A stretch of 64,000 nucleotides of DNA. Origin: Lithodes maja. Its lineage: Eukaryota > Arthropoda > Malacostraca > Decapoda > Lithodidae. Shown piece after piece: positions 9,390 to 20,093 of the stretch (positions are counted from its first letter, which is position 1; each line of letters starts with the position of its first letter). The DNA is taken from positions 124,001-188,000 of the forward strand of contig JBAKBP010000676.1 in NCBI GenBank assembly GCA_037953745.1, read 5' to 3'. The notes under the pieces are model-generated. The model saw only the letters and a program-made list of their open reading frames with translations, made no database searches and was not told the origin of the DNA. Both the position numbers and the translations under genes were made by a program.

Positions 9390-11648
9390 CAATGTGATGA
9401 GAGGTGAGGCGGAGGGTATGTCAGATCATTACCTGGTGGAGGAAAAGCTAAGAGTTAAGAGTTACAGGAGAATAAGAGACAAGCGTGAAGTAAGAGAGGT
9501 AATAAAAGTTAGTGAGTTAGAGAAGAGTGCAAAAGAGAGGGAGTACAAGGAAAGACTAAATGAAAAGTGGATGGAAGAGAGAGAAGTAGAGGTTGAATGG
9601 CAACAGTTTAAGGAAGGAGTGAAAGCAAGTGCAGAGGTAGTATGCGGCAAAAGGAAAGTGGGAGGCAGAGGTATCAGGAAGGGAAGCGAGTGGTGGAATG
9701 ATACGGTGAGAAAGGCAGTTGAGGAGAAGAGACAGTGTTTTGAGAGGGTTTTACAGGATGGTAGTGTTGAGGTATGGGAGAGGTACAAGGAGAAAAGGAG
9801 AGAGGCAAAACGGAAAATTAGAGAAGCGAAAAAAGATGCAAATGAAAGGTGGGGTCAAAGGTTGAGTGAGAATTTTGAAGAACGAAAGAAGATGTTCTGG
9901 AAAGAGGTAAATAAAGTAAGGAAAGGAGGACAAAAGAGGGAAGAGTCAGTGAAAGATGCAAATGGAGAATTACTAGTGGAACCAGTTGAAGTGAGGAAAA
10001 GATATGCCGAGTATATTGAATCTTTGTTAAATACAAGAGATGGAAGAGAAGCAGTGATTGAAGCAGAGGTGGATGGAGATAGGTTACCCAGGCCACCCAG
10101 GTGGCAGGGAATGAATGAAAGGATTGAGGAAAATGAGGTGAAAGAAGCAGTGAAACAAATGAGAGCGGGAAAAGCAGAAGGTTTGGATGGTATTGCTGTG
10201 GAGTGTATAAAGAAGGGTGGAGATGTGATAATAGATTGGTTGGTGAGACTTTTCAATGTGTGCTTTGCTGTGTCAATGGTACCAATAGACTGGAAGAGTG
10301 CATGTATTGTGCCGTTGTACAAGGGGAAGGGAGATCGGCAGGAGTGTTCAAGTTATAGAGGTACTGTATTAGTTTATTGTCAGTGGTTGGAAAGCTGTAT
10401 GGCAGGGTGTTGATGGAGAGGATAATAAAGTGTACGGAAGTTGCAATAGGAGAAGAACAGTGCAGTTTTAGGAGGGGAAGAGGGTGCGTGGATCAGATGT
10501 TTGCAGTAAGACAGTTATGCGAGAAGTATTTAGAGAAGCATAAGGAGATATTTTGGGCTTTTATGGACTTGGAAAAAGCGTATGATCGTGTGGACCGTGA
10601 AGCAATGTGGAAGGTGTTAAGGATTTATGAAATAGGAGGAAATTTGTTAGAAGCAAAGAGTTTTTATGAAGGGAGCAGAGCATGTGTGAGAGTAGGAAAT
10701 GGTGAGTTGAGTGAATGGTTTGAGGTAAAGGTAAGTTTGCGACAGGGTTGTGTAATGTCACCATGGCTGTTTAATATGTTTATGGATGGTGTGGTGAGGG
10801 AGGTGAAAAGGAGAACTATGGGAAGAGGATTGGGTTTAGTAGGAAAGAATGGTAGAGATTGGGAGTTGAATCAGTTGCTGTTCGCTGATGACACAGCATT
10901 GGTGGCGGATTCTGATGAGAAACTGCAGCGGATAGTCAAAGAGTTTGGTGTGGTTTGTGGAAGGAGGAAACTGAAGGTGAACATCAATAAAAGTAAAGTA
11001 ATGGTGTGTAATAGGGGAGAGCATAGGGTGAATCTAGATGTGAGGCTGGATGGGGAAATATTGGAACAAGTAGAGTGTTTTAAATATCTAGGAGGAACGA
11101 TAAGTAGGAGTGGAGGTATGGAAATGGAGGTAAAACAGAGAGTGTGTGAAGGAAGGAAGGTTTTCGGAGCAATGGGAAGTACTGTATGTGGAAGACGAGA
11201 AATCTCGGAGTGAAAGTAAAAAGTGCACTGTATCAAGGAATTGTTGTGCCAACGGTAATGTATGGGGCTGAGACATGGGCTCTGAAGAAAAAGGAGAAAA
11301 GAGGGCTCGATGTGATGGAGATGAGCTGCTTGAGGAGTATGTGTGGAGTTACTCGTAGAGACAGATTGAGGAATGAAGAGATACGTAGGAGAGTGGGGCA
11401 GCAGAAACATTTGTCAGCCAGAGTGGACAGAAGGGTGCTGAGCTGGTCATGTTGAACGAATGGGAGATGAAAGGCTTACAAAGAGAATATGTGAGTCAGG
11501 TACAAGGGGAGAGAGAAGGGCAGGAAGACCCCCATTGAGATGGAGAGGCTGTGTAAGAAAAGCTTTGGATGATAGAGGAATGACTATAGATCAGGCAGGT
11601 GAAGTGGTGGTGGACAGGAGTGAATGGAGAATGCTTGTGAATAGTTGA
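9390..11648 (+). pseudogene. Reverse transcriptase pseudogene of the 8350-12034 element
   Basis: Downstream of the split this encodes a basic linker, RT motifs (GLDGIAVECIKKG, WKSACIVPLYKGKGDR, FMDLEKAYDRVDREAMWK, LRQGCVMSPWLF, LLFADDTALVADS) and the C-terminal region (YGAETWALKKKEKRGLD, GRPPLRWR). The frame breaks three times against the intact copy at 51763-53100. There are 5-base insertions giving TACTGTA at 10362-10368 and 11180-11186, and a 5-base loss near 11448. A 3-base in-frame loss lies near 10652. Otherwise it is very close to that copy, so the disabling changes are recent. Confidence 0.85.
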
Positions 11649-12060
11649 GTGAACACGTGGTCATTTGGAGTAAGGGGTCGGGCGCAAGTTGGACTAGATA
11701 ATAGTCCATCAGGCGCCTGGCCCGGGGAGACGATTAATATGAAGGGTGCGCCTGGAAGTGTGGTGGGAGGGCTTGTGGCTTTGGCTCCGCTGCATGTCTG
11801 CCTGCCGAGATCGGAACCTCTCCGGGTGGTCGGGGGCCGGGGGAGTGCTGGAGCGACCTTGGTGACCCTGGTCTCTGGGTCTTCTCCTGGGTGACCTGGA
11901 TGTGTGTGAGTTTGTGCTTTTTATCTGTGTTTATTCGTTGTTTTTATGTTGTTTTTGTGTTTTCCCTGTTCTTGCTCTGTCTTGAGTCGGCTAACCCCAA
12001 AATGGGGATTGGGCCTGAGCATATAGATAGATAGACATTCATAAATAGTACACTAATATA

Positions 12061-12120
12061 CTAGGTTAGGTTAGGTTGGGTTGGGTTGGGTTGGGTTGGG
12101 TTGGGTTGGGTTGGGTTGGG
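12061..12120 (+). repeat. Interstitial telomere-like array, TTAGG grading into TTGGG
   Basis: Two TTAGG units lead into about nine TTGGG units with no interruptions. TTAGG is the ancestral arthropod telomere repeat. A CCTAA array on the opposite strand lies near 20730-20764. It could be an old interstitial telomere seed or a simple repeat that expanded. Confidence 0.75.
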
Positions 12121-12122
12121 TT

Positions 12123-12225
12123 AAAGTAGGCATCTGAAAAACAGTCACCCGCTACACAGGATCTTACCCAGATCCTTCCCAAGCTGCTTAATATTGTCTA
12201 AATATAGCTAGAATAAAATAGAACA
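12123..12225 (-). repeat. Dispersed palindromic-core repeat, degenerate unit
   Basis: Contains the GATCCTTCC...AAGCTGC...TTGTCTAAATATAGCTAGA signature of the family tandemly arrayed at 15434-16257. It sits between the telomere-like array and the duplicated block. Confidence 0.5.
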
Positions 12226-12327
12226 CACGTCGCTGGGTGCTGGTGGGGGACCAGCCGCAGTAAGTTCTCTGTGGGGAGACTTACCTTCTTTCCTCCTGCT
12301 TTTCCCACCTTGGGAAACTTTACCCAT

Positions 12328-12434
12328 GTATAATCCACTGTGGGAGAATAATTTTGATCACATTTATAAAACCCGGTATTAATAGAAAAAACGCCCTTTC
12401 TAATCAATCTCAGAGCTCTTTCGGACATCCTCAC
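12328..12434 (-). pseudogene. 5' end of a CR1-2A element ORF1 (36-codon remnant)
   Basis: This encodes the same first residues as ORF1 of the element at 20824-26285 (ATG at 12428; MSERALRLIRKGVFSINTGF). It diverges at 12328, just before where the 2A-like motif would be. The divergence point is also the left edge of the long direct duplication (12328 matches 26128), so the duplication breakpoint lies inside this gene. Confidence 0.7.
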
Positions 12435-12481
12435 TGTTTACAAACGCCTTCTTTATGCAGTATAATCGATATTTACCCCCT

Positions 12482-13795
12482 GCTGGCAACAATAATAATA
12501 ATAATATTTATTCAGTTAGCAATTTACAGAGTTGGTACCACATAGTATGTTACAAATATGACATGTACCAGCCTTGCATAATTCCAACTAAGGATAGCCC
12601 AATAAGGCCGTTAGGCGTATTTCCATTGGGGTCCTTGTGGGATTAGGTTAGCTGGGGAAAATGGGGAGGATAAAGAAATAGATACTTTAGAGAAAGTATT
12701 TCTAGGGGTTTTAAGATACCTTACATCCTATAGTAAATATCAGTAATCCGTAATCAGTAATCATTTCAGTTTGGTTTGTCTATCTCTTATGTCGCATTTA
12801 GTAGTAGACAAAAGTTTGGTGCTCCCTTCTCGCAGCTGTCCGGTTCAGGTGTTCCTTCAGGCTACGTCTGAAGAAATACAGTGTTCTCTTTTCACGGACT
12901 GACTGGGGTAGGTCGTTCCAGTCTTTGATGGCAGTGAAGAAGAATGTTTGCTTACCCTGTCCTTGGATTCTCGGGACCTTAAAATTAAACATCCTGTTTC
13001 TTGTATTATGTCCACTCCTCTCATTTGCTTTAACAAAATCATTCTTTAGATACTCTGGAGCTCTGTCATAGAAAATTTTGAAGGCATTAGTGAGCCTGAT
13101 TTGTTTGGCCCTGTCAGAGACATTGAGCATACCTAGTGACTGAAGTTGTTCCTGGCCAACATGTGATCTGGGTCCTAGGTTCAGCATGAACCTAACCATT
13201 TTATTTTGAGTGACCTGAAGTTTGTGCTGTGCTGATTTAGATGATGCAGAGTACCAGGATGACTCAGAATAGTCAAAATGACATTGAACAAGCGCTTGGC
13301 AGAGGGTCTTTTTGGTCGCCGTGGGCAAGCATCCCACCTGTCTATACAGGTATTTTATACGTGCTCTACACTTACTCAGGATAGATTCCAAAATTGTTTC
13401 ACCTGATAAACTCGCGTCCAGTTTTAGTCCGAGATATTTAACTTGTGACACTGTTGTTATAGGAATATCATTACAGTTGACCGAGAAGCCCACAATGTCT
13501 TTCAGTTTGCGTTTCGTTCCACATAAGATGGCTTCCGTCTTGCCCAGGTGAAGAGATAGTCTATTGTCCACTAGCCATTCACTACATGATTCTAGTTCTT
13601 TGGAAAGTGAAGCGGCAATACTTATTGGGTCTTTTCCTGAAACCAGAAGCACGCTGTCGTCTGCATACAGTAATAATTTACATTAGACGCTCAGTTCTAT
13701 GTCGTTCACATAACAGAGAAAGAGTAAGGGACCAAGGATGCTTCCCTGCGGGACCCCACAGTTAATTGGCATAGGATCAGATATATTAGATGACA
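12482..13795 (-). pseudogene. CR1 (2A family) RT 3' half, 5'-truncated
   Basis: The minus-strand coding part gives SDPMPINCGVPQGSILGPLL, then an in-frame TAA just after IELSV (near 13684), then KLLLYADDSVLLVSGKD and the post-catalytic region to the stop at 12798. The 3' UTR ends in an (ATT)n tail at about 12490-12507. The copy starts abruptly near 13795 within the RT. It is nearly identical to 26281-27590, and both share the TAA. It is also close to 20824-22170, which lacks it. Confidence 0.85.
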
Positions 13796-13957
13796 TTGAT
13801 GACGATTTCAATAATTCATAGGGGGGTGAGGGGGGGCAAAGCCCACCCTCAGCCCATCGTCTATCCCACATTGGAATTATAACTAAGACCATGAAAACAC
13901 TCATTTCTCAAAATCTGGAGGAAAAAAACATAAAAAATAAGGGTGCGAGCCTATTCC

Positions 13958-14385
13958 CTATACTGTAATTACCGACACACTATCCCTTCCTCCATCACCC
14001 TCTTCAGCCAAGGCATCGAACTTGTTTTTAAGTTCTAGCGTGTCTCTTCTTGGCTTACACTTAGTGCCACTCGTAGCCACTATCCTCCAGGGAGCTCCAC
14101 CATCTCCAACCGCACTAGCATAGCTCTTCTTCTCCGCCAGAGTTGTTGTTGTTGTTCCCCAAGCTGCCTGGCCAAACAGCCCCAAGGCCCCGAACAAGGC
14201 CAAGCCATAACCGAGCGCCCTCACAGAACCCTCCCTGCCGACCACAATAAAGCCTGGGTGACCGAAGCCACTCCATGGCGGGGAGCTGAGGAGGGTGCGG
14301 AAACACCCGGGAAACCAAAGCCCTACCCAGGGCCCTGTGCCCCTCAGCAACTATGAAGAGACAGTTGAGGGGCAAAGGAAAAATG
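13958..14385 (-). mobile_element. LINE 3' end with (AAC)n tail plus an ORF1-like fragment
   Basis: On the minus strand the frame ends in ...GLFGQAAWGTTTTT, the 3' signature of the family whose coding end is at 18717-19287, with (AAC)n at 14143-14159. Below it the same frame continues (SYASAVGDGG, LELKNKFDALAEE), which looks like a LINE ORF1 fragment but is too short to place. The paralogous copy is at 27760-28215. Confidence 0.5.
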
Positions 14386-14911
14386 TGACGCTTTGGCTTC
14401 CAATCTTGGTAGATTGGGAGGTCAATCCACTTGAGATCTAGAAAATATATAAGTAAAAGGAGCAGTCAGAGTAAGCTATGGGTATGGCAGAGATCGCTCC
14501 CCTATTTCAACCCCTTTCGGGGTTGGGCACCCGCAGAGTTAACGGAATGAGTTGTGTTACAGGGCGTACGTCGTGTAAGCACGTATGTTGATGTCAAACA
14601 ACGGGGGTGTGGGGGCGGCAGCCCCCACCCATAATACTAGGATAGGTTAGGTAAGGTTATTAGATTAGGCTAATGTCCTTTCAAAGGGGTATAGGCTAGT
14701 AAACACTAGGATATACCCGGTCAGAGGTAGGTGATACGCCCGATAACACAACTCTTGCCGAGTTAACTTCAAGGCAAGGTTTTCGTTTCTGAGAAACTGA
14801 ACCTCTCTCTCTCCACATCTCCATCCTTTCTTGCAAGGCAAGACAAAGCTGGAGAATATGGGAAGAGGTAGCGCTCTCGTTAATACCAGCCATTTCACTA
14901 AGTCACCACAC

Positions 14912-15128
14912 TAAAGCCGGTATCACACGAGCGCTTTTTCCCTCAACATTTATCCTCAACACTGGTCTGGCAGCTTATGAGGTCAACATTTGCAATATTT
15001 ATGCTACCTAAATTCATCCATCATCAGCCTAGTTTCCGATACCAGTGTAAAATAATCCAGAAATGTTGCCAGAAAAATGTTGACCATCGAATGTTGACTA
15101 TAAAATCTCTCGTGTGATACTAGCTTTA
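14912..15128. mobile_element. MITE with 20-bp terminal inverted repeats
   Basis: The left end TAAAGCCGGTATCACACGAG (14912-14931) is the near-perfect reverse complement of the right end (about 15109-15128), with 2 mismatches. The interior (about 177 bp) is non-coding. The outer TA on both sides could be the target duplication of a Tc1/mariner-type element. A second copy lies at 28738-28954 through the segmental duplication. Confidence 0.65.
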
Positions 15129-15193
15129 CTTATCACACATTTAAGATAGGCAGTGACAGCTTTTCTACCCTTGTTTGTGTTTACTGTATTATA

Positions 15194-15433
15194 TTATTAT
15201 GTTCCTTCCAACAACCAACAATACTCCTAAAATCAATTAATGAAATTTTACAAACACATGTGGCAGTCCGTGGACTCGAACCCAGGATGCTCACACCGAA
15301 AATCAACACCTTATACATCGCACCACGAAGACAGTTAAAGGTTGGTGGACACTGCCTACGATTTATTATGCAACTTCGAATTCTGCATATCAATCTAAGC
15401 ATGTACACACATCCCAACTGCAACTCACGTTGT
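15194..15433 (-). mobile_element. tRNA-derived SINE insertion absent from the paralogous copy
   Basis: Compared with the duplicate around 29018, this block of about 240 bp is extra. On the minus strand it has a tRNA-like head with B box GGGTTCGAGTCC (about 15276-15287) followed by a non-tRNA body (TGCCACATGTGTTTG). A related plus-strand copy lies near 16725-16790. It inserted after the duplication or was lost from the other copy. I could not identify a target duplication. Confidence 0.6.
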
Positions 15434-16257
15434 ACGATTTTATGTGTTCCATGTGGTCAAACGGGTTAAGTGAGATAGTTCGAAATCTGTTAATTGCTGG
15501 AGGGCCTTTGTAAACTGAATAAAATCGTCAAATCTAGCTACATTTAGACGATTTTATGCAGCCTAAGAAGGATCTGTAGTAGTAAGAAGGGTTAAGTGAG
15601 ATAGTTTGAAAGCCTGTTCATTGCTGGAGGCCCTTTTTAAGCTGAATAAAATCGTCTAATCTAGCTATATTTAGAGGATTTTGTGCAGTTTAAGAAGGAT
15701 CTGTGGTAGTAGAAAGGGTTAAGTGAGATAGTTCGAAGTCTGTTCATTACTGGAGGCCCTTTTTAAGCTGAATAAAGTCGTCTAATGTAGCTATATTTAG
15801 ACAATTTTGTGAAGTTTAAAAAGGATCTGTGGTAGTAGTAAAAAGGGTTCAGTGAGATAGTTCGAAGCCTGTTAATTGCTGGAGGTCCTTTGTAAACTGA
15901 ATACAATCGTCTAATAGTAGCCACCATACAATTATAGTTAGATGATTTTATGCAGCTTAATTAAGAAGGATCTGTAGTAGTAAATTTGGGTTAAATGGGA
16001 TAGTTCGAAGCCTGTTCATTGCTAGAGACCCCTTTTAAACCTCATAAAATCGTCTAAACATAGCTAGATTAGACGATTTTATTCAGTTTACAAAGGGCCT
16101 CCAGCAATGAAAAGGCTTCGAACTATCTCACTTGGGAACCCTTTTTGTACCACAGATCTTTCTTAGACGCCCATACAATCTTCCTAAGCTGCATAAAAGT
16201 ATTTAACCATTACTGAAATTAAATATTTCGCTAATTCATGGCCTAATAATCTTATAT
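15434..16257. repeat. Tandem and inverted array of a ~125-bp palindromic-core repeat
   Basis: About four direct units of roughly 125-130 bp each contain AGTGAGATAGTTCGAAG, then GGAGGCCCTTTTTAAGCTGAA, then the hairpin core AATCGTCTAATCTAGCTATA...TTAGACGATTTT, then AAGAAGGATCTGTGGTAGTA. The last unit turns into the opposite orientation near 16040-16140. Single degenerate units occur at 8145-8300, 12123-12225, 16555-16680, 16850-16985, 51240-51374 and 62740-62900. The paralogous array is at 29030-29277 plus 33572-34259. Confidence 0.75.
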
Positions 16258-17470
16258 TATATATAGGCTAATCTTACATTGTGTTGATAGCTTAACTCCT
16301 GTACGATCGCGCTAATTTGCCATGTCTCAGCTGGCATTACGTTTGGCTTGCTCTGTGCTGTATTAATGTCTTGTCAGATGTTGAAAAGGGTGGGTAAGTG
16401 TAGGAACATGTTTGTATATCTCACTCCATATGAATAAATGAAGCTTAGATATTGTTGATACCAATTATTGATCAAAACATTCTTGGTGCCGAGGCATCAC
16501 TTATTAGCGCGACTGTACCAGTGACGTCTTTCTCAATTAATCTCTAGCCATATTTAGAAGATTTTGTGCAGTTTAAGAAGGATCTGTGGTAGTAAGAAGG
16601 GTTAAATGCGATAGTTCAAAGCCTGTTAATTGCTAGCGGACCTTTTTAAACTGAATATAATCGTGTAATAGGGTCCATAATAATGTGAAAGGGCCGTCAC
16701 CGGTAGAGTACAGAAGGGGTTAATGATTAGTGCGCTGAATTTTGGTGTGAGTATCCTAGGTTCGAATCGCTGGAGTACCACATGTATTAATTAATGTGAT
16801 TGTTTTCATTAACCCGGACTGTACCGGCGACGTCTTTTAAATATTATTGTGGCGACTACTAGTCATTTTAGGAAGGATCTCTAGCAATTATAAGGCTTCG
16901 AACTATCTCGGTCGACCCTTTTAACTACCACAGATATTTCCTAAGGTGCAGATAATCGTCTAATTATAGCTAGACCAAAATATAGCAGACGTCACTGGTA
17001 CAGAAAGTCTTAATTAGGTAGCCTATATGTGTAAGTTAATTGGTGGGGTGGTGATGATATGATAAATATGCTAAACATGAGGGAGAAGGGGGTCCAGAAA
17101 AGCGAGAAGGGACAGGGGGGACTGAGTACTTAGGGCGGGGGGGGGGGGGGAGGAAGGAGGAACGGAACATCGAAAGAATGCCCATATAAGGCAACGGGAG
17201 AGAGGAGGAGGAGGGATTGGGGGAAGGTAAGAGTAGGGTAGGGTAGGGGGGGGGAGCGACTGAACAAAGAGAGAGTATCCTGTCGGGGAGGGGGTCAGGG
17301 GGTGGGGGATTATCGGGGGTCGCAGTTAAAAGCAGAGATTGTGTATAGGTATTCTTACTCTATGGTTAAAAGGGGAGGGGATGGTGGGGTGGGGTGATTT
17401 AAACAAGCGCGCGCTAAATCGAATATCCTGTTGGGCGGGGAGTGGGGTGGGAGGTGGGGAGGAGCTCGAC
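16258..17470. other. Non-coding: dispersed repeat fragments and G-rich tract
   Basis: Holds degenerate palindromic-core units (16555-16680, 16850-16985) and a plus-strand tRNA-like SINE (about 16720-16795, B box GGTTCGAATC). From 17085 to 17470 the plus strand is extremely G-rich, with a G run near 17139-17152 and several (GGGTAG)-like motifs. No coding frame of note. Confidence 0.6.
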
Positions 17471-17600
17471 CAATGAGAGAGCGCCACGTCATCGCCCATC
17501 AGCCAATCAGGAGCTCACCAACCCATCTACGAGGACGGGCCAGGTAAGGGGTTTATTTTCTAGCTGGACTCCATAACGAGGTGACGTAAGTGTTTTCGTT
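17471..17600 (+). promoter_or_regulatory. Possible host promoter block with CCAAT and CRE-like motifs
   Basis: Just after the G-rich tract there are CCAAT motifs near 17471 and 17501, a CACGTCA near 17487 and a GTGACGTAAG near 17581 (CRE-like half and near-full sites). CAGGTAAG near 17540 reads like a 5' splice donor. This clustering resembles a TATA-less housekeeping promoter with a short first exon. I find no downstream exon in the window, so this is a guess from motif density only. Confidence 0.25.
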
Positions 17601-18703
17601 CCCGATAAGGATACATTTTATGATTTTATACTCGAGGGACTTCTTTTTATTATCGGTATTCTGTATTTACGGTGTGCTTGCTTAATCCAGGATCATAATA
17701 GCCCGTGAAGTCTTCTTGTGTGTCCGCGATTTTGATGAGTTTATTTAATTATTTTATACTCGAGGGACATCAGTTTCACCTGTTGTCTGTGCCATATTTA
17801 GCGCGCTATATTTTCACCATCCTAGCACCTGTCATTCAGCAACGTGCTCAATTAACCAGCTAAGTCGATCTATATTCACTGGTTGTCATTTAAAATAGAT
17901 TTAGGATATCCTACAGCTTGTGAATTAACATAAACAAAGGCCAGACGATACGAGGCTTCTCCTTGGGGCCTAGGCTAATAATGAAACTCGCTGTACTGTC
18001 TTAACAAAACAAAAAGGGAATGTGCCTGGGTAACTTTATAGAAATATACCAATATCCACTATACGATCGTAAGTCTTGACACTGAAGTCTTATTTTATAT
18101 TAACTTGCAATGTTTAACAATGTTGATTTAATAATCTAAAATAATATCCGATTTTAACGTATGTGTGCGATTTTTATAGTCATTTAATTTTATAGGCCTA
18201 CTCGGGATTTTTAATCTCTAAAGGGGACTCTATTTCTGACCATTCTTTACTTAAGGTGTGCTGGCTTAATAATCCTAAATAATAATAGCCTCTGAAGGCC
18301 TATTTTAACGTATGTGCGCTTTCTTTACATGGTTAATTTATACTGTATTTTTTTCGGAAAACTGCTATCCTGACTGTTTCGATTTACGGTGTGCTGGCTT
18401 AAATAATTGTTTGATCACCTGAAGTCTTATTGTAATTTAATATAATTTGATTACTGTAACTATCCGAATTTCTATTAGGCAATTAGTTTTTGAATAGGTA
18501 TAAAGTACTATTTGACATGTTAATTAATGTAATCTGGATCAAGAATTATTGCGCATGTTAATTTGTTTACCGAGGCGAGGTTCGAAGAATCTTCCCTATA
18601 AAGGGCCTCACTCCTCAGTCAGCCCAGCCGCCCATCACCTCCACCTGTATGTACCTCCACATTTATCAGTCCATCTTGATCACCTGTCATTAATCAACAT
18701 GCT
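17601..18703 (+). other. Non-coding with degenerate internal repeats
   Basis: Phrases recur in diverged form: TACTCGAGGGAC (17629, 17757), ACGGTGTGCTTGCTTAA or TGTGCTGGCTTAA (17667, 18256, 18388), and GAAGTCTTATT (17717, 18084, 18421). The block therefore looks like several old tandem duplications of a 200-350 bp unit. The end (18560-18700) and 19385-19480 share CATCACCTCCACCTG and ATCAACATGCTCCA phrases. No open frame of interest. Confidence 0.45.
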
Positions 18704-18716
18704 CCATTAACTAGTT

Positions 18717-19287
18717 GTTGTTGTTGTTGTTGTTCCCTAAGCTGCCTGGCCGAACAGCCCCGAGTCCCTGAGGAAGGCCACGGCCACGATCGGGCTTTCC
18801 CACAGAGCTCTCATTGAGTGTAGGTTGTGTTGTTGGCGTAAGTGGTTGTGTGAAATGCAGTCTTCTATGATGTGTTTAATGGTATGGGGTGCTGTGTTAC
18901 ATCCCGGGCAGGCGTCGACAACGGAGTCATCCAGTCTCTTCTGATAGCTCAGGAGAGCTGGATGGTGTCCGCATCTCAGCCTGGCCAGGTGGACTCTGTC
19001 CTCGCGAGGGAGGGAGGATTCGGAAGGATGGATTTCGGGAGGTCGTGCATGCAGCTGCGTGTTGTCTGTGAGTGAGTGGATGGATTGGCGAGAGATATGA
19101 GTATGGATGTGCTTCTGGAAGTTGGTTCGGGGTGGGCAGGGAGGGAGAGAGGACAATAATTGTGTGTGATACCGTGTGCTGGGTGTTGTTTTGATATTTC
19201 TTGGTGTCTGTGGGTGTGTTGCCATGTAGTTTAGTGGGTGGTCTTGGTTCGTGGAGGCTGCTGCCAGGAATTGAGTGCCTCTCATGT
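18717..19287 (-). mobile_element. 5'-truncated LINE insertion with C-terminal CCHC domain and 13-bp TSD
   Basis: On the minus strand the open frame gives EDRVHLARLRCGHHPALLSY, then CPGCN...HTIKHIIEDC (a CCHC-type cluster). It ends ...SGLFGQAA followed by a (AAC)n tail at 18717-18734. This is the extreme C-terminus of an I/Jockey-superfamily ORF2, after any RNase H domain. The 13-bp sequence CCATTAACTAGTT occurs at 18704-18716 and 19288-19300, a perfect target-site duplication. The apparent start codon at 19291 lies in the TSD and is accidental. Confidence 0.85.
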
Positions 19288-19490
19288 CCATTAACTAGTT
19301 AAGTGTATTCACTGGTGGCCATTAATGTATGTAACTATTCTGAGAACTTGTGAATTTACATAAAAGGCGAGAGGGTGTATTAGTTTCTCCATAGGCTAAC
19401 TATGGCCGTCGCCATCACCTCCACCTGTTGTGCCATATCTTTACCATCCTAGCACCTGTCTTTTATCAACATGCTCCAATAACTAGTTAA

Positions 19491-20089
19491 CCCGGGAGCT
19501 GCGGGAAGACTCTTAAGAGTTCCCCCGGCGGACTGCGGGAAGACTCTCCTGAGTAAGTAAAATTAAAAATCAACTTTTGACATCGAAATTTTTTTTTTTT
19601 TTTTTGGCCCCTGGGCCATGCAAAATCTCAGTCCTCTACCTCCCCTCCTTCCCCACTTTCCTCCTATCCCTTAGTTATCACCTATTTTCCCTATTATTCC
19701 CTTATTCTGAGGTATATTTTCGTGCTAACATTAGCGAGTTGCAAGCAGGGTGTTGTCATCACTGATAGCAATCGAGTGCAAGAGAGAGAGAGAGAGATTA
19801 TCGATCGACTGTGTCGCAGTGGCCTTGGGGAAAATTGGCGGGAAGGTAGCTTGCCTCACCCATACATTATACAACTCGCGGGCTATATCTCCGATTTTGA
19901 CCATCCAAACGCTGTTTTCACTCGTTTTATTGTTGTTTCAGGTTAATACCTTTATAATCAACCTATAATAGGCGCATATGGATAATTATTAATGCTATTA
20001 ATGGTACAATGAATATTTTAGTGACTAAAAACCTCAAATACGTCAGCACAGGGGGACGTTTCCAATTACCCCCATGCGCACTTCAGAGG
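19491..20089 (+). mobile_element. 599-bp TTAA-flanked non-autonomous element, copy A
   Basis: Flanked by TTAA at 19487-19490 and 20090-20093. It begins CCCGGGAGCTGCGGG and ends CCCCCATGCGCACTTCAGAGG. An inverted copy with the same ends and its own TTAA flanks is at 24670-25478, which defines the unit. It holds a poly-T tract, a GAGAGAGA run near 19783 and no coding sequence. TTAA targets and C-rich ends suggest mobilisation by a piggyBac-type transposase. Confidence 0.7.
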
Positions 20090-20093
20090 TTAA

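Larger units (their letters stand above)
8350..12034 (+). mobile_element. RTE/CR1-type non-LTR retrotransposon, 5'-truncated, split by an insertion
   Basis: The copy starts inside the endonuclease (VERALMDYLLVTRERLCRLLYVNV, 8370-8455). It is interrupted by a minus-strand CR1 fragment (8456-9389) and resumes at VMRGEAEGMSDHYLVEEKL from 9390. The interrupted halves join in sense across a CAATGT target-site duplication (8450-8455 and 9390-9395). The 3' UTR (11649-12017) matches that of the copy at 51375-53114 and ends in an (ATAG)n tail at about 12018-12034. Confidence 0.75.

Noticed and set aside
13797..13904. A distinct N-terminal domain fused to the CR1 RT fragment (SVFMVLVIIPMWDRRW)
   Set aside because: This is flanking sequence upstream of the truncation point, which happens to be open in frame; the same join exists in the duplicate.
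18872..19075. Plus-strand frames opposite the LINE end at 18.7-19.3 kb
   Set aside because: They are the antisense of a clearly recognisable LINE C-terminus bounded by a 13-bp TSD.
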